Source: Liolophura sinensis (Eukaryota; Mollusca; Polyplacophora; Chitonida; Chitonidae). From it: a stretch of 64,000 nucleotides of DNA. The stretch is from positions 17,126,017 through 17,190,016 of the forward strand of contig NC_088307.1 in NCBI RefSeq assembly GCF_032854445.1, given 5' to 3'. The first letter of the stretch is position 1. Each line of letters opens with the position of its first letter. Positions 1 through 10,833 of this stretch are shown one piece after another. The notes beneath the pieces are model-generated. The model searched no databases, had not been told where the DNA came from, and was given only the letters and a program-made list of their open reading frames with translations. The translations under genes were made by a program, and so were the position numbers.

Positions 1-1789
1 TTGAGAACGATGTAAAACACCAATCAACTGAATAAATAATTTTAATCCTCTTAAATGTGACATCAAATGGATTGCAATATTTGAATTCTGTGGTGGTTTT
101 TATGGAGCACACTGTCAGTGGCAGATACTCTGACGTCATATAAGCTTTCATTTCCTTAAATTCACCCACAGGCTATATTTTTATGAGCATTATTTAGGTA
201 ATATTTTAATAGAGCTTTTCCAACATTAAAACTGTGCTAGAAGAGAGGAAAACTTTTGTTGACGTCAATGTATATAAATTTCAGCTTTATAGTCCATAAC
301 GCGCCCACCACATAATTAAAACGTGTATATGAACACATTTAACTCTCTTTAAACGAAAATCTTTAAAAAGTAAGTGAAAATAATTTTCCGCACAGTTTTC
401 AGCTGTCCATCTGATGAACCCATTTTCTTTTCACTTAAAGATGGAATACAAAACACAGAGATGTTGTTTGAATACAGGCTTGTCCGGCCATCATACACCA
501 TCGATATTTATTTGTTTCACATTTTGTACTTAAATGCCACATACTCATAAATATTAAGTAATAATATTTTAACAGTTTTGAGGAAATATAATAATATAAC
601 ATACATGAAATTACACACGACTCAATCAGTGTAATTAGATACCCTTTAGATGACATCATGATATTTCAATTTTATAGTCTCAATAATACGTAAGCAAAGC
701 ACCGATTTTAAATGGAATGAATAGTGAATGTTTTCTCCATATGGACTTATAAACATGAAAACATAATTTATGGACACAAATGATTTTCTTATACGCATTT
801 GATTCTTGCTCATAACTTCAAGGCCACTTCACAAATAAAATTCTATTTACAAAACCTTAAAAAGAGCTTAAAAATAATTTAAATTCGTCTTGCAGAGTTT
901 ACTTTGAATCATTCCAAAGCTCCTGATGGTAATTGTGTACAGGCATATTTAGGTTTGGTGCAGCGGCAACATGGCCGTTTGGTTATTTCTCAGTTTGACT
1001 TAAAAAAGATGGGCAAGGTTACTTTATACGTAACCACAGATTTCACTTGAATATTGGTTCCGCGATATACTAATATCCCGAGTCAAAGAAATTCCACAAG
1101 CGTTAATCACAAAACAACTTCCAATTCAATGTTTAACAAGTGTCAAAACGTACAGACGCAGGTCGTATGACAAAACTTGAATCAAGCTGATTTTATGTCA
1201 TAATAGAGGCCTATTATTGTTATACAAATTGATCTATTAAATATATGCAAATCGCTAAAAGTTTAACCCCTGATTCTATGCTGTGGTATTACAGTTTCAG
1301 TAAACCTTGAAATTGACATGCTCTGTTTCATAAAGACAAGTTATTTTTTGGAATTTAGCCACAACACACCTCCTGGACCCCTTTCACAAAGTCATTTTTG
1401 GCTTCGTAATGTGAACTAAAATAATCTGTTAATTTTAACAAAAAGTCTGTTGTCTGAGTGATGATAGAATGTATTCTGTTATTATAACATAACAATGTGC
1501 TATATTTAACATGTATAACACAAGATAACAGGTGTGCTATATTCAACAGAATAGTCTGCTGGAATAACGGGAATACACTTTCTGTTTAATTTAACTGATA
1601 ATTTTTTTTGAGAGAAACTTATCAAAGCCTACATTTTTGGTGCTCGAAGTTTTCCTGGAAGATTCTTGAGGTGGTCAAAATGTTAATTTCTATAATTCAA
1701 AAAGAATCTCTAAAATCATACTTGAAATTTTTGAAAGAGCTGGCTTTGCAGAGTCAACTCAGTTATAACATACGCGCGCCCGAAGAACT
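1..1789. other. AT-rich non-coding stretch
   Basis: No coding exon, RNA gene or recognisable repeat is seen on either strand. Short open frames here (435-659, 1355-1546, 1608-1823) have no recognisable motif and end in low-complexity residues. The stretch lies 3' of the last recognised receptor exon, so it may be intron or 3' flank of that gene. I searched the minus strand by eye for a fourth transmembrane exon and did not find one. Confidence 0.5.
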
Positions 1790-1801
1790 GAAAACCATAC
1801 T

Positions 1802-2072
1802 TTTTTTTTTTTTTTTTTTTTGATTGGTGCTTTACGCCGTACTCAAGAATATTTCACTTATACGACGGCGGCCAGCATTATGGTGGGTGGAAACCGGGCA
1901 GAGCCCGGCGGAAACCCACGACCATCCGCAGGTTGCTGGCAGACCTTCCCACGTACGGCCGGAGAGGAAGCCAGCATGAGCTGGTCTTGAACTCACAGCG
2001 ACCGCATTGGTGAGAGGCTTCTGGGTCACTACGCTGCGCTAGCGCGCTAACCGACTGAGCCACGGAGGCCCC
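1802..2072 (-). mobile_element. SINE-A, full-length copy with target-site duplication
   Basis: Read on the minus strand, the element starts with a tRNA-like head (pol III A-box-like GTGGCTCAGTCGGTTAGCG and a B-box-like segment near GTGAGTTCAAG). A conserved body follows (GTGGGAAGGTCTGCCAGCAA, then the CCGGGCTCTGCCCGG palindrome) and a 3' part that reads AATATTCTTGAGTACGGCGT. It ends in a poly-A tail of about 20 bases, seen here as poly-T at 1802-1821. The 12-bp direct repeat GAAAACCATACT lies at 1790-1801 and 2073-2084 and marks retroposition. Unlike other copies, its tail is pure A rather than AATA repeats. Both the direct repeats and the tail look fresh, so it may be a recent insertion. Confidence 0.93.
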
Positions 2073-2164
2073 GAAAACCATACTATTGCTTCTCTTTTCC
2101 CTAAACCTCTCTGTTAGAGTGGATTGTTCGTAAATACTGAATAATAGCATTCTTACAATTTAAA

Positions 2165-2350
2165 CAAAATTTCTTTTATTTATTTATTATTTTATTGCTG
2201 ACGGGGCCAACATTATGGGAAGGATTATGAGGAAAACGGAAAGTGCCCGCAGGAAACCCACGACCATACGCAGGATGTTGGCAAGCCATCCCACGCACGA
2301 CCGTAGAAGGAAGCCAGTGTGATGTGTTGTACTAACTGCATTCGGTTAAT
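2165..2350 (-). mobile_element. degraded SINE-A copy
   Basis: The T/A-rich start matches an AATAAATA-type tail. The body keeps recognisable SINE-A pieces such as GGAAACCCACGACCATACGC and an altered ending near GCCAGTGTGATG. The 3' tail domain and the tRNA-like head are largely lost. It lies about 90 bp from the intact copy at 1802-2072, so this locus has taken two insertions. Confidence 0.7.
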
Positions 2351-3829
2351 AACATAGACAGTGAATTAATAACACTGGTTATGCATATTAATGGCAATCT
2401 AATCCTTTCTGCAGTATTTAGCACCATACAATAGAAAAATGCATTTTCAATATATACATAAACAATATTGGATTATATGCAGTGTAGCATACGTTACAAT
2501 GCAGGCTTAGTTCTCTATAGACAACTCAGTCGCGATCCACTAGCATGTCAGTGGCTTGCCTGTAACGAGCATGTGGAAAGACTGAGGAATAATGAGAGAA
2601 TGTTCAAAGCGGTCGGCTTACCATTACCGTATACCCAGTCCACAGTAATAACGCAATATTCTCAATAGATATTGGCTAGATGATGGTAATGACATGCAAT
2701 AGCCCTATCCTCTGCTGGTGAGTTTCTGATTATTCAGGGATAATTTTTTAACCTTGTTGTCACTGTTAGAATGAATGAATGAATGAATGAAAGCTTGTGG
2801 GTTTACGTCGTACATATCAATTTTTCAGTCATATGACGACGACTGTTAAAATGATTCCAATCCGAGTATTGTGGCACAATTCTGTCACACGAGGGTTCTT
2901 TTCGTTAGCGTACACACTTAATAGAGAATCCTGAATTTCAAGATGACATTGTGTGTATTGTGGTATTTTTCTTTATCAGTGGTCGGACTAGATCGAACCC
3001 GAGTCGCCATTGCAGAGGAAAAGGTTCCGTCCTGATGTATACAATCCAACGCATGAAGAATGACTAGACTGACTATTTTGTTGAATTTCAGATCTGATTT
3101 TTATGGATGAAAATGGCGCCTCAAGGGTTTCCGGTAAAAATAACCAATGCCTAACCCTGCCATCACCACATGAAGGCAACAACCGTTTTCACCGAGAGCG
3201 AAATCTTATATTCAGCAGAATTACCAACTATTAGCGTCCTGGGCATGCCCTAATTAAAGAAATTTTAATTAACATTTGTATGCTTTTGATAAAACACACC
3301 CGCACAGTGGTACACAAGAGAGACATATTGGTCCCAAATCTGATGAGTTATCTACCTTCACTGGTGAAAATATCCGCCAAGCACCACAAAATGGAAGTCT
3401 CATGCAGTCAGGCAGCTTGGCGTGATATGTGCAAATAGTAAGTCCAGTAAAACACATTGAAGATAATAAAGGTTAAAGGGAAGGCTACACGAGCTATTTT
3501 ATCTAATCGTTTAGCCATAGACCGGTGTCTGCGGAATGACAGAGAACGGCATGGCGGCGGAGGTCGGCCATTGGCAATCATTATCATCTTATGGGTGTCG
3601 TCAGATGGAATCTGAAAAAAAAAAACGAAAATAAGAATGGAAATTGATTATGTGGTTGGAAAATGCCCTTTTTACTGGATTAGATACTTGATCAAAATGC
3701 AAACCAAATCCCGGTGAAAAGCTCCTAGCCATTATTACATTCGCATTTGCAGGATAAGACGATATGACTGCAGGATGTGATATCCTGTGGACAGCAGGAA
3801 CCATGGATTTTAAGCTCCTTAGCGCTAAA
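2351..3829. other. non-coding stretch with one SINE tail
   Basis: Nothing gene-like was recognised apart from the SINE-C tail listed at 2769-2845. Open frames at 2468-2668, 2988-3182, 3269-3457 and 3601-3804 show no domain motif. Confidence 0.5.
2769..2845 (-). mobile_element. 3' tail fragment of SINE-C
   Basis: The stretch begins with five GAAT-type tetranucleotides and continues into GGGTTTACGTCGTAC and TTTTTCAGTCATATGACGACG. On the minus strand this is the tail domain of SINE-C and SINE-B (TCATATGACTGAAAAATT, then GTACGACGTAAACCC and an ATTC repeat). Only about 75 bases of the 3' end remain, which suggests strong 5' truncation. Confidence 0.65.
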
Positions 3830-4102
3830 GGTGTTATTTGAAAGAGAATTATTGCTGTTCACAACTATGTTAATGTATTCATTGATTACACTGCACTCAA
3901 GAATAGTTTACTTTCACGACGACGTCCAGCATTATGATAGGAAGAAACCAGGCAAAGCCCGGGGAAACCCACGACCATTCCCAGGTTGATGCAATACCTT
4001 CCCACGAACGGCCGAAGAAGAAGCCGGCATGAGCTGGAACTGAACTCTTTAGCTCTAGATACTGTGTTGTTTGAAAGAGAATTTTTGCTGTCTACAACTA
4101 TG
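3830..4102. repeat. duplicated flank around paired SINE-A copies
   Basis: A block of about 40 bases beginning GTGTTATTTGAAAGAGAATT (about 3830-3870) recurs at 4063-4103 as GTGTTGTTTGAAAGAGAATT, with a few mismatches. Each block is followed directly by a minus-strand SINE-A. The arrangement reads as a tandem duplication of flank plus SINE rather than two independent insertions. The blocks are too long to be target-site duplications. Confidence 0.7.
3880..4056 (-). mobile_element. SINE-A, head-truncated copy
   Basis: Minus-strand SINE-A with the tail domain (ACTCAAGAATAGTTTACTTT), the body (CCCGGGGAAACCCACGACCA) and the stretch GCCGGCATGAGCTGG. The tRNA-like head is missing. No target-site duplication of its own is seen. 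It is the left member of the duplicated pair at 3830-4345. Confidence 0.8.
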
Positions 4103-4345
4103 TTTATTTATGTATTTATTTGACTGGAGGTTTACGCCATATTCAAACATATTTCACTTATACCTCAAACCAAAGAGAACCCAGTGGAAACCAACGGACA
4201 TTCGCAGGTTGCTGCAAGACCTTCCCACGTACGATCGCAGAAGAAGCCAGCATAAGCTGGACGAACTCACAGCGATCGCATTGGTAAAATGATCCCTGGT
4301 CATTCTGCTACGCTAGCGCGCTAATCACTGGGTCATGGGGGCCCC
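4103..4345 (-). mobile_element. SINE-A, near-complete but diverged copy
   Basis: Minus-strand copy running from a TTTATTTATG tail to the tRNA-like head near 4305-4345 (CGCTAGCGCGCTAATCACTG, then GGTCATGGGGGCCCC). An internal deletion removes most of the GACGGCGGCCAGCATTATGG block. It is the right member of a tandem pair with the copy at 3880-4056. Confidence 0.82.
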
Positions 4346-4865
4346 TCTTGAACTATAAGAACATTTTTCAGAAATTTCCTTGCAGAAAGTCAGACATTAC
4401 CGAAACCTGAACTATAATTGCAACTTGTTTCCATAACAACCAATATTATCGTACGTAACGACACAATCTCAACAGCTATTTATGGAAGCAATGGGAATGG
4501 CAATGTGTAAAATAACTCATGATTACTCGGCTGTAATCTTATTGTTTAACTCCACCTTGTTTTGCTGTCATTTCAAATTGTTATAGGGAAACATATGATT
4601 GTCAGTTATTCGATGTCATCCAACTAAAAACACGCCTTTTGTTTTTCTCGCCGTGTTTTGGACAAAAAAGACGGTGACCTTTCACTGAAAAGACTGAATT
4701 AACGGTGTGATCTGCAAGTTGGTTAGGGTTGTCACAACAAAATTATAGCCACTTTACAAGTTTATACACAAAACACTTTATCAAAATCCTGAAGTTGTAA
4801 CCTTTAACCGTGAAAACAACAAACTCTGGCCTTGTAAACAACGAGCAAGCGCACACATCACCAAG
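4346..4865. other. non-coding stretch
   Basis: No gene or repeat was recognised in these 520 bases. Confidence 0.4.
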
Positions 4866-5158
4866 TCGAGAGACAGGGGATTACACCCTGGTAGGGTCAT
4901 ACTAATGACTTTAAAAATGGCACTGAGAGGCTAGAGCAAGAAAACAGGACTGGTTGGTCCAGCGTCAGTATGACTGGGTGGGGTGTCATGTCTGGTGTCT
5001 TCGACATGATACTTCAATGACGGAAGCACTTTGGCGGCATGGACTCGCCCTGCCACAAGAAGACACAATATATGTATACACGCCTGGTGACTCCGCGTCG
5101 TCATATTACAGAAAAATTGTTAAGTACAACGTTAAATCCCATTCATTCATTCATTCAA
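4866..5158 (+). mobile_element. SINE-C copy with ATTC tail
   Basis: Body landmarks are GACTTTAAAAATGG, GACTGGTTGGTCCAGCG and TATGACTGGGTGGGGTGTCA. The 3' domain is CGTCGTCATATTACAG, GAAAAATTGTTAAGTACAAC, GTTAAATCCC, followed by four ATTC units. The same landmarks occur on the opposite strand at 7678-7940 and 21605-21862. The 5' head is weak here, so the left boundary is approximate. Confidence 0.75.
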
Positions 5159-5231
5159 CCGGCCACTGTAGCCTACATCTTCATAGACAAAACGTTTAAC
5201 CCAGCCCTCAGCATAAAGAAATAGAAAAATT

Positions 5232-5348
<117 letters not shown>

Positions 5349-6982
5349 CAGCATATATTCACAATGTATACTTCCAGTTCAAGGTTAACAAAGAAGTCTA
5401 ATCAGTAAATCGATAGGCTGACGAACCAAATGTAAAAGCCGGCCTTCAAGGTATGTCTCATACCTTGTGCGGTACAAACTACAGTGAAATGCAACCATAC
5501 ACTCATCCAGGCTTAAAAGACAAGATAGCACCTGGCAAAAACATATTTCAATCGAAAGCAGGATACTCAAGCTTTCTAATAAGTATCATACTTTATATTT
5601 TAATGAGATTTCACTGAACAACATGTAAAACAAAATGACAATACCGCACAAATGGCTATGGTGAGTTGGGGTAGTCATCTTGAGAAATCAAACACGTTGC
5701 TATCAGATTGCGTGGCCTAAGCTGTGACGTAGCCTCCATGAAGTGACAGATGATAACTACTGTATAAGACATCATTTTGAGATTGTTTACAACGATTTAG
5801 TTACGTATAGCCGAATGTCCATTTCACAAAGTGTTGTGGGACAGATCTGTATCATTCACGGGCCACCACAGACATAAAATCAAGCCGTGTAATATTCAAC
5901 GACGGTTTCACAAATTATACATATGTCAGCTAGTAGCATATCGTCTCGGCCCAAACCGCATTCACCTCCCCAAATACATTGTGTGTCGTTCATTTTAGTG
6001 TTTAATGAGCAGTTTCTAACTAACGAATATCACAGTCAGTGCAAATTCATTAGGATTAGGGAATGATTGCATGTCACCGAACAAAAGCTTAAAATTAATT
6101 AAACCTTATGAAATGATTTTTTTCTCTGAATTTATTACAACTGAAGAATTTAAATTTTGCTTCTTCGTCTTTCTCGTATACAAGGGATTATTTTCTGTTT
6201 TCTTTAATAAAATACAGTAAAGTTATTGAAACGCCGTGTTCAAGCCGAAATTCTTTGTCTGACGTCCGTGATAACTAGGCCTGCACTGTTCTCTCCCTGG
6301 AAGGCACCGCTACAAAACTGAAGCATCCAGCGACAGTCAAATACCTAGATCAGCCTAAGTGGTACTTACAATGATTTCCATTTTTTTCAGAAGAGGGCAT
6401 TTATTGTAATTTTGTAAACATTTAATAGGGTCAAAATCACCTGCACAGTTCCTCCGGATCAGGCTACGACCTAAAACAGGACGACTCCGGCTACTGAATT
6501 GGGTCGCTGGAGTTCCTTGTAAATGACATATTAGGCCTGCTATATCAACAGTTCAAGCAGTGGAAGAAATATTCTTCCAGTAAGTCCCATTTCCAAGAAA
6601 ACTACATGTATCACTTGGGCCTTCATCGCCGAAGTCCACAACTTTTATCTTGCATAGAATACTGCTTTGACTATTACACGGAAAATACCTTCGATGGCTG
6701 GTGTAAACGTGACGTCACCTTTCTCTCGATAATAGAGACGTGCTGATGCTGTGTCAGGACGAAGTTTCACTAAACTTTTACTGGGTTGAAAAAAATCTAA
6801 ACAAATTTTTAATGCTTTGAATGGTAGTCTTTCCGTGTGGACATAAACATTTGTCAAGTGCTGTCTTTCACTTTACCGAAAAATGAGAACCAGACACCGA
6901 AATTTACACCGACGACATTTTCGTATACCATCATAATACCTGGCCTTACTGCAAAGCTGTCAACAGCATAAACATCACATTT
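5349..6982. other. non-coding stretch 3' of receptor exon 7
   Basis: This lies just downstream (minus strand) of the M1-M3 exon and should contain either intron 7 or part of the intracellular loop. I see no exon with a recognisable fourth transmembrane segment. The open frame at 6645-6857 (minus) has no motif and no clear splice sites. Confidence 0.45.
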
Positions 6983-7000
6983 TCATTCATTCATTCATTC
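6983..7000. repeat. (ATTC)n short tandem repeat
   Basis: Four perfect TTCA/ATTC tetranucleotides and a partial unit, 27 bp from the exon 7 donor site. The same tetranucleotide forms SINE-C tails, but no SINE-C body is attached here. Confidence 0.8.
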
Positions 7001-7028
7001 AAGAAATGCATTACGCAAAGCAACTTAC

Positions 7029-7396
7029 ATCTCGGTGATTCTGCTCGGACAACGGCCCACGTCGGAAGGACAACCGGACGTCCCGTCTGGCCAGGGTGTT
7101 GACAAAGGCGAACTCCAGCGTGGACGAGAAGACGAAGCAGACGCAGATGGCGATCCAGAGGTCAATGGCCGTGATGTAGGTAACCTTTGGCATGGCAATG
7201 AGACCGATACTCTGGGTGGTCATCGACAGGACCGTGAGGACGCCCAACGAAATGCGGGCGGGGACAGCGTCGTGGTTGATCCAGAACGAAACCCACGACA
7301 GCGTCACGATCAAGGTACTTGGTACGTAGATTTGGACAAGGTAAAAGCCAAACCTCCGCACCAGATAGAATTTGGCCTCTAGGCAGGTGAAATCAC
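7029..7396 (-). CDS. Cys-loop anion channel, exon 7 (M1-M2-M3)
   Basis: This exon encodes residues 240-361 of the reconstructed receptor, a pentameric ligand-gated chloride-type channel of the plasma membrane. It opens with the second loop-C cysteine (DFTC, C243, partner C232 in exon 6), then M1 (about 255-278), M2 (about 284-302), M3 (about 315-337) and the start of the M3-M4 loop. The anion-filter motif PAR is at 284-286, the usual signature of glycine, GABA-A and GluCl subunits. The acceptor is CCAG at 7400-7397 and the donor is GTAAGT at 7028-7023, both on the minus strand. Phases join cleanly to exon 6. Odd points are Leu at pore position 6' (L292) where glycine alpha subunits have Thr, and an M2-M3 linker one residue short that lacks the usual basic residue. 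The reading runs on past the donor for only a few codons, so the M4 exon is elsewhere. Confidence 0.95.
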
Positions 7397-7677
7397 CTGG
7401 AAAATAATTCATATATATGTGTTGGTGGTAACTTGAAAATGGTTTATAACTTGCTGCAACAACAAAATAAAAACGTACACCCAACGTACAGGTTTTGAAG
7501 GAGTATTGACGGACGGGTAAAGTGGAACCATCGAATAGTTTTCAGATATATCTAGTAAGAGAATGAAGTATCAAAATCACTGTCCAGGTCGTCAAGTGGT
7601 GAAATAATATTGAAAGTCAACGTCCCAATGAACCATCCTATTAATTAGTATAGAGTATGGTAAGTTTGGACGTATGT

Positions 7678-7940
7678 ATGTTGGGGTTTTACGTCGCACT
7701 TCACATTTCTTCAGTCATATGTCATTAGGTGCGCCTACACCTACTGTGCCTTCTTGTGGCTGAATACTCCAGTCATGACACCCACCCAGCCAAGTTATAA
7801 TGACCCTGAGCCAGCCAAGCAAGTTAGCAACCAGTATCATTTTTAAAGTCTTTGTATGCCCCGATCCAGGTTTGACCCCAGGTCTTTTAACATCCAGGCG
7901 GACGCTTTAATCATTTGGTCACCGAAGCAGTCGATAAAGC
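7678..7940 (-). mobile_element. SINE-C copy in intron 6
   Basis: The minus-strand reading gives GACTTTAAAAATGATACTGG, then TGGCTGGGTGGGTGTCATGA, and the tail domain TGACATATGACTGAAG followed by GTGCGACGTAAAACCCCAAC. It matches the plus-strand copy at 4866-5158. The head near 7900-7940 is tRNA-like (GGGTCAAACCTGGATCGGGG could be a B-box region). No direct repeats were found at its ends. Confidence 0.7.
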
Positions 7941-9552
7941 GTGTGATCGATTGGGTCTCGTGGTACTGTCTTTGAAAGAGAACTTTATATGAACTGTCTA
8001 AATTATTAATTTCTTCATGAGAGCGTCACCCTATTTAGAACTTTTTGCTTTTTTACTTTTGATATTTTATGGGTGCAGGTTATTTCACCAAATATCACCC
8101 ACAACACCGATTTTTATATAAAAAAGCCAAGTTCAAAAAGACGACAGCCCCCATGTAACATCCCTGATAAACATGCGGTATAAACTAGGCCGTCACAAGG
8201 GAATGTGGGATCATAAATTGACCAGCAGTGTGTCATTTTAGGCGAAAGCTCATTAAAAAATAAAATGGTTCATAAACAAGAAGTCTGTTTAATTTAGAAA
8301 ATGTCGCATTTGCAAGGCATCATTCTGATTGTCCTCATTATCGCTGTTATTTTCAGTGGCAAACATAACCCCAGCAGCGTCACTGGTATCCGAGCCACAA
8401 GTGTAAAGCAACCAATCATTTCGCACGCAAGGGAATACGAGGAATAACTTGTGCTCGGTGCTGTTAAAACTGGCATGTGGCTGTAAGTCGTCTCTAGATA
8501 ATTCTGTTCTTTGTTCGCTTCCCACAGTTGATGCAGAATGGACAGAGTATGCTACTTTAGTATGTATAGGCCTATACTAAAAATCAAGCCCAAATTCATT
8601 TGCACGATTTGATGGAGAGGTTTAGAGTTTTTCCTGTGGGAAATGGTTGGTTTTTGCCATGAACTTTCCCAACAATACATGGCGGAACACATTTCAATTA
8701 TCTACACTGGATTCCAGAGTACGAACTGTGTCCTTTAAAGTTTTATCTATGGATACAGATGAAAAACATGAACTTTACAACGAAAATTTGGGTTTGAACG
8801 GAAGAAAGTTATACCAACAAAAAACAAGAAAACTTCTTCTTGAGGCATACTTACATTGTAATGACCCCTTTATTGTAGCATGCATATTTCCTGTCAACGG
8901 CCGGAAACGACTCGATATCGATAAACTTATTTTGAACTTGGAACCAGCGAGGCGCCTTCCCTCAATTTGGATTCCACTCCACCTCCAATCCCCTCCCCCA
9001 ACCCCGCCCACCAATCCAACATACACAGAATTATTTTCACAGCTATCACCCTTGACGCTACCACAGCAGCAGGCTACTTATTTTCCGTACAGAACGCTGA
9101 TACTTACGAAAACTGTACTTTAAAGCCAGTTATACATCCTGAGAATAAAGCTGAAACTTTTGGGTGGTTTTATATGTTTGCACACATCAGATGTTAGAAC
9201 ACACCATGAACCGACCATAGGAAACAAAAAGGAAACGTTCCATATAGATATAAAGGGTCTTATCGAAGGTGTTGAATTATATTACCACGTTGGATATATG
9301 TACACATGGAATCAAGGTGTAACTGAGATACATGATTTGACTGTCGACAACTTATATACTAACATGATAAAGGATTCATATACTGATTGAATTCACATGA
9401 AAACATTGCTTTCATCTTTCCATTATCATTTGAAACTGTTCACTGCTTCTCTTTGCATCAGTCCTTCCTTTTATTTACTTTCTAATTTTTTCAGTGATTT
9501 GTGTTGGACGTTGTTTTGGAAATTAGTCAGACCTAAGATTTAAGAATCTTAC
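7941..9552. other. intron 6 remainder
   Basis: Intron between receptor exons 6 and 7. Open frames at 8289-8525 (minus) and 8647-9123 (plus) show no domain motif. The plus-strand frame ends in a proline/threonine-rich low-complexity stretch and has no splice context. I treat all of them as chance. Confidence 0.6.
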
Positions 9553-9687
9553 CGCTAATATAAGACGATGTACAGTTTACAATGTTGTGGCCATAAAGCT
9601 CGAACTGAGGCAGTACTATGTCGGGCGCCGTCTCGATAGCATCTCGTTCAAACCAAACCAGCTTCATCTCGTCAATAACGTGACTAA
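9553..9687 (-). CDS. Cys-loop anion channel, exon 6 (loops B-F-C)
   Basis: This exon was found by reading the minus strand between splice sites: acceptor TAG at 9690-9688 and donor GTAAGA from 9552. It encodes residues 195-238 plus split codons: SHVIDEMKLVWFERD, then IVLPQFELYGHNIVNC and TSSYIS. The W at LVWF, the LPQF motif and C232 of the second disulfide are typical of glycine/GluCl subunits. The loop C aromatics Tyr236 and Phe241 (next exon) are kept. The exon starts just after loop B, and the reading across the junction (IES-L-SHVI) lacks the aromatic residues usually found there. Confidence 0.93.
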
Positions 9688-9774
9688 CTAAGGGATCAGA
9701 AAGGGAAGAATTGCTTATTTAATTTATCTGCGTTTTACTCCTTATACTCAATATAATTAAAGACTTATAGCACA

Positions 9775-9905
9775 GAGAGGCAAAACAATGTGATATCTGG
9801 CAAATGATCACACGTAACCGGTGAATTGCGGCCTATTTTCAGTTTACCTCTGTTGGGGTTTCATGTTAAGTGTTCCTGTAAATATGCAGTGGTATATTAC
9901 ACCAT
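9775..9905 (+). repeat. R1 dispersed repeat copy
   Basis: Matches the R1 core seen at many sites in this window: GGCAAATGATCACACGTAAC, CGGTGAATTGCGGCC, then a TTTACCTCTGTTGGGGTTT stretch and GTTCCTGTAAATATGC. Boundaries are approximate. No terminal inverted repeats are seen. Confidence 0.65.
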
Positions 9906-9924
9906 GGCACCATGGCTCAAAAGA

Positions 9925-10060
9925 AGCTTTCACTTAGATGACAGTGGTCACTTATGGGTGGAGGAAACAGAAGGTGTTCGGAGGAAACCACCGCCCATGC
10001 TACAGGTAACTGACAAACCTATGGACTTGAAGCCGCAGCTGCGAGAGCTACGGTAAATAA
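9925..10060 (-). mobile_element. diverged SINE fragment (family E)
   Basis: The body resembles SINE-A but has a distinct continuation: GGGTGGAGGAAACAGAAGG, CGGAGGAAACCACCGCCCAT, then CAGGTAACTGACAAACC. The same layout recurs at 30345-30470. The tail and head are not clear. It lies in intron 5. Confidence 0.5.
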
Positions 10061-10347
10061 GGTCTGTCACTCGCTGTGATCCAGCTGGCGTTTTAACCAT
10101 CTGAATCAATGAAGGACAGAAAAGGAAGGTAAGCGATGCATAAAACATTGAATAATCCACATTCATACATCGTGTAGTGTCTAACTTCGAGGCCATGTGA
10201 AACTATTCTGAAATGTTTATAATGTTGGCTTACTGGAACACGATGCCGAAGACACCAGACATGACATGACGCCTGACCTTGTCACAACTAATAAAGTTGG
10301 CTTATTGGAACGCCATGGACCGATTGTTCAAATCTATATTAAATGTT

Positions 10348-10594
10348 GGGTGCCGCCGTGGCTCAGGGTAATGGCCCAGGAGCCTCTCACTAATGCGGTC
10401 GCTGTGAGTTCAAGTCCAACTCATGCTGGCTCCCTCCCCGGCCGTAAGTGGGAAGGTCTGACAGCAACCTGCTTATGGTCGTGGGTTTCCCTCTGGGCTC
10501 TGCTCGGTTTCCTCCCACAATAATGCTGGGCGTCGTCGTACAAGTGAAATATTCTTGAATACGGCGTAAAACACCAATGAAATAAATAAATAAA
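10348..10594 (+). mobile_element. SINE-A with partly deleted head, target-site duplication present
   Basis: The copy runs from GTGCCGCCGTGGCTCAG to an AATAAATA tail and is flanked by the 13-bp direct repeat TATATTAAATGTT (10335-10347 and 10595-10607). About 20 bases of the head (the CGGTTAGCGCGCTAGCGCAG segment of other copies) are missing right after the A-box start. The B-box area (GTGAGTTCAAGTCC) is intact. It lies in intron 5 of the receptor, antisense to it. Confidence 0.92.
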
Positions 10595-10833
10595 TATATT
10601 AAATGTTAAGCCAAGCTTAAGTCTTAATATAGAAGTGTTGGCTTAATACAAAACTAATGAGACTTTATATTTAGAATTATTGGAAAGGCAACAAGTTGGG
10701 CGGATCTATTCACCAAAATACATTATGGGATATATTTCTAATCTGTTCGCGCTTCACAATTCAGTGACATGTAAAATGACATTGCACCAGTAAATTTTGA
10801 TTGGTCATGCTTTATTAAACGACATTCACTTAC

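Noticed and set aside
6645-6857. Candidate intracellular-loop or M4 exon of the receptor
   Set aside because: No hydrophobic M4-like stretch is seen, and the ends lack matching splice sites and phase.
7035-7382. Plus-strand open frame of 115 codons over exon 7
   Set aside because: It is the antisense shadow of the M1-M3 exon, which explains its unusual charge-rich composition.
8647-9123. Plus-strand open frame of 158 codons in intron 6
   Set aside because: There is no recognisable domain, the end is proline/threonine-rich, and no splice or promoter context is visible. A chance ORF is more likely.
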